DNA of 64,000 nucleotides, taken from the NCBI GenBank assembly GCA_002707785.1, contig PANW01000084.1, positions 31,721 to 95,720 on the forward strand, in the 5' to 3' direction. Of this stretch, positions 59,003 through 64,000 are shown in pieces. The number at the start of each line of letters is the position of its first letter. The first letter of the stretch is position 1. A program made the position numbers and the translations under genes. The DNA comes from Cellvibrionaceae bacterium (GTDB lineage: Bacteria > Pseudomonadota > Gammaproteobacteria > Pseudomonadales > Cellvibrionaceae). The notes under the pieces were generated by a model. It was not told where the DNA came from, made no database searches, and worked only from the letters and a program-made list of their open reading frames with translations.

Positions 59003-61174
59003 TTATTCAAAGCGGCCATTGTTACTGGCTTTCTCAATCGCTATCGCTGGCGCGGAAAAACGCTCACCATAAAGTTCCGCCAGCTCATTGGAGCGGATAA
59101 CAAACGCCGCGGGTCCAGTTGCGCCTTTATACTCGTAAGTATTAACGAACTGTAAAAAGCCGCCGCTCCAGGTAGGAGCGCCGATGCCTAACAGCGAACC
59201 TACGTTGCCGTCTGCTACGGAACGCAATACGCCTTCCTGTAAACACTTTAGGCTCTCTACAACTTGACGGAAGAGAATGCGGTCTTTCATATCCTGATTG
59301 GGAATACTCATTTCAGGCTTATGGTAGAGTTCATACAGTTTTGGCCAAACGGTTTTACTGCCGTCACTACCGTACTCATAATAGCCGCCACCGTGATAAC
59401 GCCCGCCACGGCCGAAGTCTTTGATCAAACGCTCAGAAATCTCGGCGTTAACACTGTTGTCACCTTTGCTGCAAAAAACACCCATTTCGCGGTGCGTTTC
59501 GGCGGCTTTACGGCTCAGCTCCTGGCTGACTTCATCCTGTACTGTTAACGGCCCAACGGGCATTCCCACTTGTTTGCCCATAGCATCAATGAGAATAGGA
59601 TCGATACCTTCTTGCAGCAGGCGTGCACCTTCATCCATGTAGGTTCCGAAGACGCGAGACGTGAAAAAGCCCAGGGAGTCGTTAACCACAATGGCTGTCT
59701 TGCGGATTTGACGGGCGTAATCGAAAGCTTTGGCCACCGTTTCGTCGCTGGTTTTCTCGCCACAGATGATTTCAATCAAAGGCATCTTATCCACCGGCGA
59801 GAAGAAGTGAATGCCGATGAAATTTTCTGCATTGGCACTGGCTTCAGCCAGTTGACTGATGGGCAGGGTGGACGTATTGGTACCATATACACCACCTTCT
59901 GCCAGAAAACCTTCGGCTTCTTTGGTGACTTTATTTTTCAACTCGATGTTTTCAAAGACAGCTTCAATGATTAAGTCACAGCCTTGCAGGTCTGCGTAGT
60001 TATCTGTGGCTTTAATCAGCTCCAATACTTTGTTTTTGTTGTCTTCGCTGCTGCGACCGCGCGCAATTTGTTTGTCGAACAGCTGGGCAGTGTAGGCTTT
60101 ACCTTTTTCAGCGGCTTCTTTGCTGATGTCTTTCAATACCACTTCAATGCCCGCAACAGCAGAGCTGTAAGCGATACCTTGCCCCATCATGCCGGCGCCC
60201 AAGATACCTACCTTTTTCACTTTGGTGGGGGCAATATCATTCGGACGACTGATGCCGCTGTTGATACTATTCATCTGGAAAAAGCCGGAAGTGATAATGT
60301 TCTTCGCTTCGGGCGTGGTGATCAAATAGGCTAAACCGCGCGACTCTATTCGCAGAGCCGTATCGAAATCCACAGACATAGTATCCCCTGCGACCGCCAG
60401 AATACGTTCTGGGGCGGGTAGCAAACCACGGGTTTTTTTAAAAGTTATAGCCGGTGCCGCGGATAAAATACCGCTGATGACTGGGCTCCAGGCATCACCG
60501 CCGGGTAGGATATGGCCTTTGATGTCCCACGGCTGTGCGGCGGCTTCCGGGTTGGCTTTGATCCAGCTTTTGGCAGAGTCAACCAAGGCGTCAACGTCAT
60601 CGACCAGCTCATTGACGAACCCGGCACTGAGGGCCTGTGCTGGCTTCATGCGGGTGCCTTCCAGCAAGAAGGGCAAGGCCTTTTCCAAACCTAACATGTG
60701 GATGGAACGAACCACGCCACCGCCGCCGGGCAATAACCCCAAGGTAACTTCCGGCAGCCCGATAGCAACTTTCGGAGAGTTCAGGGCAATACGATAGTTA
60801 CAGGCCAGGCAAATTTCCAGGCCACCACCGAGTGCAGCGCCATTAATGGCGGCCACTACCGGTACAGGCAGCTTTTCCAAACGACGCAGAGGCGCTTTAA
60901 CGGCGTCTTCAATCATGCGGAATTGGCCTTCTTCTTCTCCGCGAGGGATGGAGGAAAGCTCACGTAAATCGCCACCGGCAAAGAAGGTGCTTTTCGCCGA
61001 AGCGAATACGACACCGGTCAAGCCGCTTTCAGCCTCAAGACGGGGCAGTATCGCAGCCATGGCCTGACGGTATTGCTCGTTCATGGCATTCACCGGACCA
61101 TCCATATCCATTGTGATGGTAACGATACCGTCGGTGTCTTTGTCGTAAATAAAGCCGTGAATCTTCTCGCTCAT
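59003..61174 (-). CDS. FadB/FadJ-type multifunctional beta-oxidation protein
   Basis: A 723-residue fusion. Residues 1-190 are an enoyl-CoA hydratase with GGDLREL, E120 in LGGGLEI and E142 in LPEVTLG. From about 320 a 3-hydroxyacyl-CoA dehydrogenase begins with GILGAGMMGQGIAY, with the catalytic histidine in GIHFFSP, and the C-terminal domains run to the end. It does the hydration and oxidation steps; the thiolase just upstream completes the cycle. AAGGT precedes the ATG. Full length. Confidence 0.94.
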   Translation of the reverse strand: MSEKIHGFIYDKDTDGIVTITMDMDGPVNAMNEQYRQAMAAILPRLEAESGLTGVVFASAKSTFFAGGDLRELSSIPRGEEEGQFRMIEDAVKAPLRRLEKLPVPVVAAINGAALGGGLEICLACNYRIALNSPKVAIGLPEVTLGLLPGGGGVVRSIHMLGLEKALPFLLEGTRMKPAQALSAGFVNELVDDVDALVDSAKSWIKANPEAAAQPWDIKGHILPGGDAWSPVISGILSAAPAITFKKTRGLLPAPERILAVAGDTMSVDFDTALRIESRGLAYLITTPEAKNIITSGFFQMNSINSGISRPNDIAPTKVKKVGILGAGMMGQGIAYSSAVAGIEVVLKDISKEAAEKGKAYTAQLFDKQIARGRSSEDNKNKVLELIKATDNYADLQGCDLIIEAVFENIELKNKVTKEAEGFLAEGGVYGTNTSTLPISQLAEASANAENFIGIHFFSPVDKMPLIEIICGEKTSDETVAKAFDYARQIRKTAIVVNDSLGFFTSRVFGTYMDEGARLLQEGIDPILIDAMGKQVGMPVGPLTVQDEVSQELSRKAAETHREMGVFCSKGDNSVNAEISERLIKDFGRGGRYHGGGYYEYGSDGSKTVWPKLYELYHKPEMSIPNQDMKDRILFRQVVESLKCLQEGVLRSVADGNVGSLLGIGAPTWSGGFLQFVNTYEYKGATGPAAFVIRSNELAELYGERFSAPAIAIEKASNNGRFE

Positions 61175-61237
61175 GATGTTTACCTTAATAAATTCTGTAC
61201 TGGACGAATGTTGTTTGCAGTATGAAAAAACAGTGGT

Positions 61238-62446
61238 CTAAACTCGCTCAATGATGGTGGCAATGCCTTGACCACCACCCACACACAGGGCTATCAAGGC
61301 ACGTTTTTTATTACGTCGCTCCAACTCATCAAGCATGGTACTCACCAGCATGGCGCCGGTCGCACCCAGCGGATGCCCCATCGCAATGGCCCCTCCATTG
61401 ACGTTAGTGACATCGTGCGAAATATCCAGATCTTGCATAAATCGCAGTGCGACAGAGGCAAACGCCTCATTGATTTCAAACAAATCGATGTCGGCGGTGG
61501 TCATTCCTGCTTTTTCCAGTACTTTCTTGGCGGCAGGACCTGGTCCAATCAACATGATGGTCGGATCGGTCGCCAGAACGGCGGTGGCCACAATGCGCCC
61601 GCGCGGAGTAAGACCTAAATCTTTACCGGCCTTTTCACTGCCAACCAGCACGGCTGAAGCCCCGTCGACAATACCTGAGGAGTTCCCAGGTGTGTGTACG
61701 TGATCGATGGCTGGCAGTTGCGGGTATTTGCGCAGCATCAGCTCATCAAAGCCCATGCTGCCCATGGCTGCAAAAGACGGGCGAAGACCACCGAGGATAT
61801 CCATAGTGCTGTTGGGCTTGATAAAGTCATCTTTGGCCAGAATGGTCACGCCATTGAGGTCTGTCACTGGCACCACGGAGCGATCGAAATAGCCGTTGGC
61901 TTGCGCATTGGCGGCACGCTGTTGGGAGGCGAGGGCAAAAGCATCGACATCCTCGCGCTTCCAGCCACCGAGTGTTGCTATTGTGTCGGCCCCAATCCCT
62001 TGAGGGACTGTTCCATCGTGGAAGTTGACTTCCGGGTCGTTCAACCAGGCACCGCCGGCAGCACCCATGGGAATACGTGACATAGACTCCACGCCACCAG
62101 CTACCACCAGCTCTTCCCAGCCAGAAGCCACTTTCATCGCCGCGAAATTAAAGGCTTCTAACCCTGAGGCACAAAAACGATCCAGCTGCACACCGGGCAC
62201 GCTCTCGTCCCATTCGGCAAACTGCACAACGGTTTTGGCAATATCACCGCCCTGTTCACCAACAGGGGAGACACACCCCATCACCACATCATCGACCCGA
62301 CTGGTGTCCAGGTCGTGGCGTTGTTGCAGCTCTTTCAGTAAGCCGGCGGCTAAAGCAACAGGTTTGACCTCATGGAGGTAACCGTCGCTCTTGCCTTTAC
62401 TTCTCGGTGTTCTGATTGCGTCGTAGATGTAAGCTGTCTCTGGCAT
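61238..62446 (-). CDS. acetyl-CoA C-acyltransferase (thiolase)
   Basis: A 402-residue true thiolase. The nucleophile is C92 in [10 protein letters not shown], the histidine is in [11 protein letters not shown] and the second cysteine in ALCVGGGQG. This is the ordinary 3-ketoacyl-CoA cleaving enzyme, unlike the two Cys-less relatives in this window. First in the leftward run and 63 bases ahead of the FadB-type gene. AGGAT precedes the ATG. An AraC regulator is divergent, 168 bases away. Confidence 0.94.
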   Translation of the reverse strand: MPETAYIYDAIRTPRSKGKSDGYLHEVKPVALAAGLLKELQQRHDLDTSRVDDVVMGCVSPVGEQGGDIAKTVVQFAEWDESVPGVQLDRFCASGLEAFNFAAMKVASGWEELVVAGGVESMSRIPMGAAGGAWLNDPEVNFHDGTVPQGIGADTIATLGGWKREDVDAFALASQQRAANAQANGYFDRSVVPVTDLNGVTILAKDDFIKPNSTMDILGGLRPSFAAMGSMGFDELMLRKYPQLPAIDHVHTPGNSSGIVDGASAVLVGSEKAGKDLGLTPRGRIVATAVLATDPTIMLIGPGPAAKKVLEKAGMTTADIDLFEINEAFASVALRFMQDLDISHDVTNVNGGAIAMGHPLGATGAMLVSTMLDELERRNKKRALIALCVGGGQGIATIIERV

Positions 62447-62614
62447 GGTGAGATCCTGTTTCTATGGAATAATGTGCATTTTTATATTGTTGCTTTTCAT
62501 AAAGGGGGATAACAATGATGAAATTGGACATCTAATGTGCATAATGGGAGTCTGAGTTGATTTGGCTATTTGTGGAGAGTTGCGCATTAGCCAGTAAGTT
62601 TTATGGGGGGAGAA

Positions 62615-63682
62615 ATGCAGGAAATATCCATCTCCAGCTATTTTTTGAGAGCAGTACTAAAGCAAGCGGCAGCACAGGGAGCGAATACCCAGCAGCTGCT
62701 GAGTCGGGCAAATATCCCTCCAAGGCTGTTGGGCAAGAGCGGGGCAAGGGTAACGGCGGAGCAGTTTGCCTCTCTGCAGACGATTACCATGCGTGAAATG
62801 AACGATGAATTATTAGGCTATTGCGGGCATCCGCAGAAATCAGGGACTTGGATAATTCTGAACCACTGGTTGATTCATGCCCAAAACCTGGGACAAGCGT
62901 TGAAACGTTTTTGCCACTTTTATGAAGTAATTGAACGAGGGTTTAAAGCGAAACTGGATTTGCGGGAAAATCATGTAACTATCTTGTTCAGGCCTTGGGG
63001 AGAAGAAACGCTTGAGCCTTATGCCTATGAACTTTTTCTGTTTTGCTTACACCGTTTTGCCTGTTGGTTGATAGAAGATAACTTGCCTGTAAAGCAAGTG
63101 ACACTACCTTATTCTCAACCGGAGCAAGTTGATGAATATCGGGCCCTTTTCCCTCGTGCTGAATGTGTCTTTGAGCAAAGTGATTGTAGGATGGTGTTTG
63201 ATCGTGATCTGTTAGACAAGCCCATAAAGCAAACGCCTGAGACACTCGCTCATTTTCTTCAGCAGCCATTGTTGAACATCCTTATTAACGATTACAACCA
63301 GCAAAGTTGGACTGCCAAGACCCGTGCCCTATTGCGTGATAGTTTGGATGATCTTCAATCGCTGGACGAGGTAGCCAAACAGTTCGGTGTTCATCCCAAA
63401 ACATTACGGAGATCCTTAAAGATGGAAGGGATTGGCTACAGCGAACTTAAAAGCCAACTGCGACGGGATGTGGCCATTCGTCATTTGACTCGAACGGCGG
63501 ATCCGATTGAGAAAATAGCCATTTTGGTCGGGTTTTCTGAAAGCTGTACTTTTATTCGGGCTTTTAAAAAGTGGACCGGAGTTACGCCTTCATCGTATCG
63601 AAAACTAGGTGAAGGAGAAGTTTTTGGAGAGGCAAAAAAAGCAAGTGAGCCAAATACTAAAAGTGAATTAAAGCAAAAATGA
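62615..63682 (+). CDS. AraC family transcriptional regulator
   Basis: A 355-residue regulator related in layout to that at 31965. The first 220 residues fit the arabinose-binding-like sensor domain, and the C-terminal HTH pair is LDEVAKQFGVHPKTLRRSL and IEKIAILVGFSESCTFIRAF, ending in KKWTGVTPSSY. ATG 62615 follows a run of six G and AG; an ATG four codons earlier is possible. It is divergent from the thiolase/FadB run, its probable target. Confidence 0.88.
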   Translation: MQEISISSYFLRAVLKQAAAQGANTQQLLSRANIPPRLLGKSGARVTAEQFASLQTITMREMNDELLGYCGHPQKSGTWIILNHWLIHAQNLGQALKRFCHFYEVIERGFKAKLDLRENHVTILFRPWGEETLEPYAYELFLFCLHRFACWLIEDNLPVKQVTLPYSQPEQVDEYRALFPRAECVFEQSDCRMVFDRDLLDKPIKQTPETLAHFLQQPLLNILINDYNQQSWTAKTRALLRDSLDDLQSLDEVAKQFGVHPKTLRRSLKMEGIGYSELKSQLRRDVAIRHLTRTADPIEKIAILVGFSESCTFIRAFKKWTGVTPSSYRKLGEGEVFGEAKKASEPNTKSELKQK

Positions 63683-63750
63683 AAGAGATAATTCGAGAGG
63701 CGCGCGGTAAGATGCAGTCGGCTACATAATTTAACAAAGTGGAGTGGTAA

Positions 63751-63928
63751 TTGAAGACTAGTTTAATCACCAGAGCCGGATATGAAGCCCTGCGCCAAGA
63801 GTTGGAAAATCTCTGGCGAAAGGAGGAAAGAAATAGAAAGTTTACGGTTCAGGATTAGAGAGCTAGAGATTACACTATCACTAGAGAACTTGAGAAAAGC
63901 AGTAAGCGCCTCATCAAACACACTCTAA
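63751..63928 (+). pseudogene. greB: remnant of greB (transcript cleavage factor)
   Basis: A TTG start with GGAG six bases upstream opens 35 codons beginning K-T-S-L-I-T-R-A-G-Y-E, which match the GreB N-terminus (KTPLITREGYEKL) down to LWRKEER. About 24 codons of the GreB coiled coil are then missing, and after N-R-K the frame shifts at 63840, giving a TAG at 63856. In the shifted frame RIRELE...LENLRKAV again matches GreB (LREIDRRV...ENLKIV), up to a TAA at 63926. The C-terminal domain is absent. A functional greB is presumably elsewhere. Confidence 0.8.
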
Positions 63929-63982
63929 CCAAGCCCCTGGCCAACCGATAATCTATGCGCTTCTTATAGATTGGAGCGCATA

Positions 63983-64000
63983 ATGAAACAACGAATGACT
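63983..64000 (+). CDS. start of a gene cut off by the window end
   Basis: ATG at 63983 is preceded by TTGGAG with six bases of spacing. Six codons (MKQRMT) are visible before the window ends. The product cannot be named. Confidence 0.45.

Noticed and set aside
1..64000. CRISPR arrays, insertion sequences, tRNA or rRNA genes
   Set aside because: No regular repeat-spacer pattern, transposase-like frame, terminal repeats, tRNA cloverleaf or rRNA stretch was noticed. A tool-based scan was not possible.

Overview
The window reads as chromosome of a marine-type gammaproteobacterium. The base composition is moderate, Shine-Dalgarno sites are clear, and the genes are dominated by acyl-CoA chemistry, P450s and TetR/FadR/AraC regulators. 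The lineage is inferred from gene style only; no rRNA or tRNA gene was seen, so a genus cannot be named. Almost every gene fits catabolism of a branched, hydrophobic terpenoid- or steroid-like substrate.

Layout. (1) 0.2-6.6 kb: a P450 fused to a DUF3237-like domain, with TetR and ferredoxin genes; a divergent globin; a thiolase-fold/zinc-ribbon pair resembling steroid side-chain aldolases; a second ferredoxin. (2) 6.6-17 kb: TetR, aldehyde dehydrogenase and SDR; a four-helix protein resembling styrene oxide isomerase; a membrane-anchored protein with a linalool dehydratase/isomerase-type domain; a small two-helix protein; an AMP ligase; and a PaaK-like ligase with a truncated ligase-like companion. 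(3) 17-46 kb: three pairs of short and long acyl-CoA dehydrogenases, two related AMP ligases, two nitronate monooxygenase-family flavoproteins, a P450cam-like P450, amidohydrolases including a decayed tandem copy, a MaoC-type dehydratase, two FadR-type regulators, a DUF2889 gene, an aldo/keto reductase, and a second copy of the PaaK-like/companion module. (4) 46-48 kb: a solitary molybdopterin oxidoreductase. (5) 48-62.5 kb: a long leftward run of beta-oxidation genes (thiolase, FadB-type protein, dehydrogenase, SDR, alpha-methylacyl-CoA racemase, crotonases) that also holds a kinase/dehydrogenase/phosphatase set resembling the ACAD10/11 and Lva 4-hydroxyacyl-CoA route. A divergent AraC regulator, a greB remnant and the start of another gene close the window.

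How it may work (inference). A tertiary allylic alcohol such as linalool would be isomerised to a primary alcohol by the Ldi/LIS-like protein and oxidised by the SDR and aldehyde dehydrogenase. P450s fed by the two ferredoxins could hydroxylate the far end. The AMP ligases would make CoA esters. Paired dehydrogenases, dehydratases, racemase, aldolase-like thiolase and the general beta-oxidation operon would shorten the branched chain. No geranyl-CoA carboxylase is present here, so either the Atu genes lie elsewhere or the route differs.

An octamer ATATGATT (or its complement) recurs in at least six intergenic promoter regions, twice in one of them as an inverted repeat, which suggests one local regulon.
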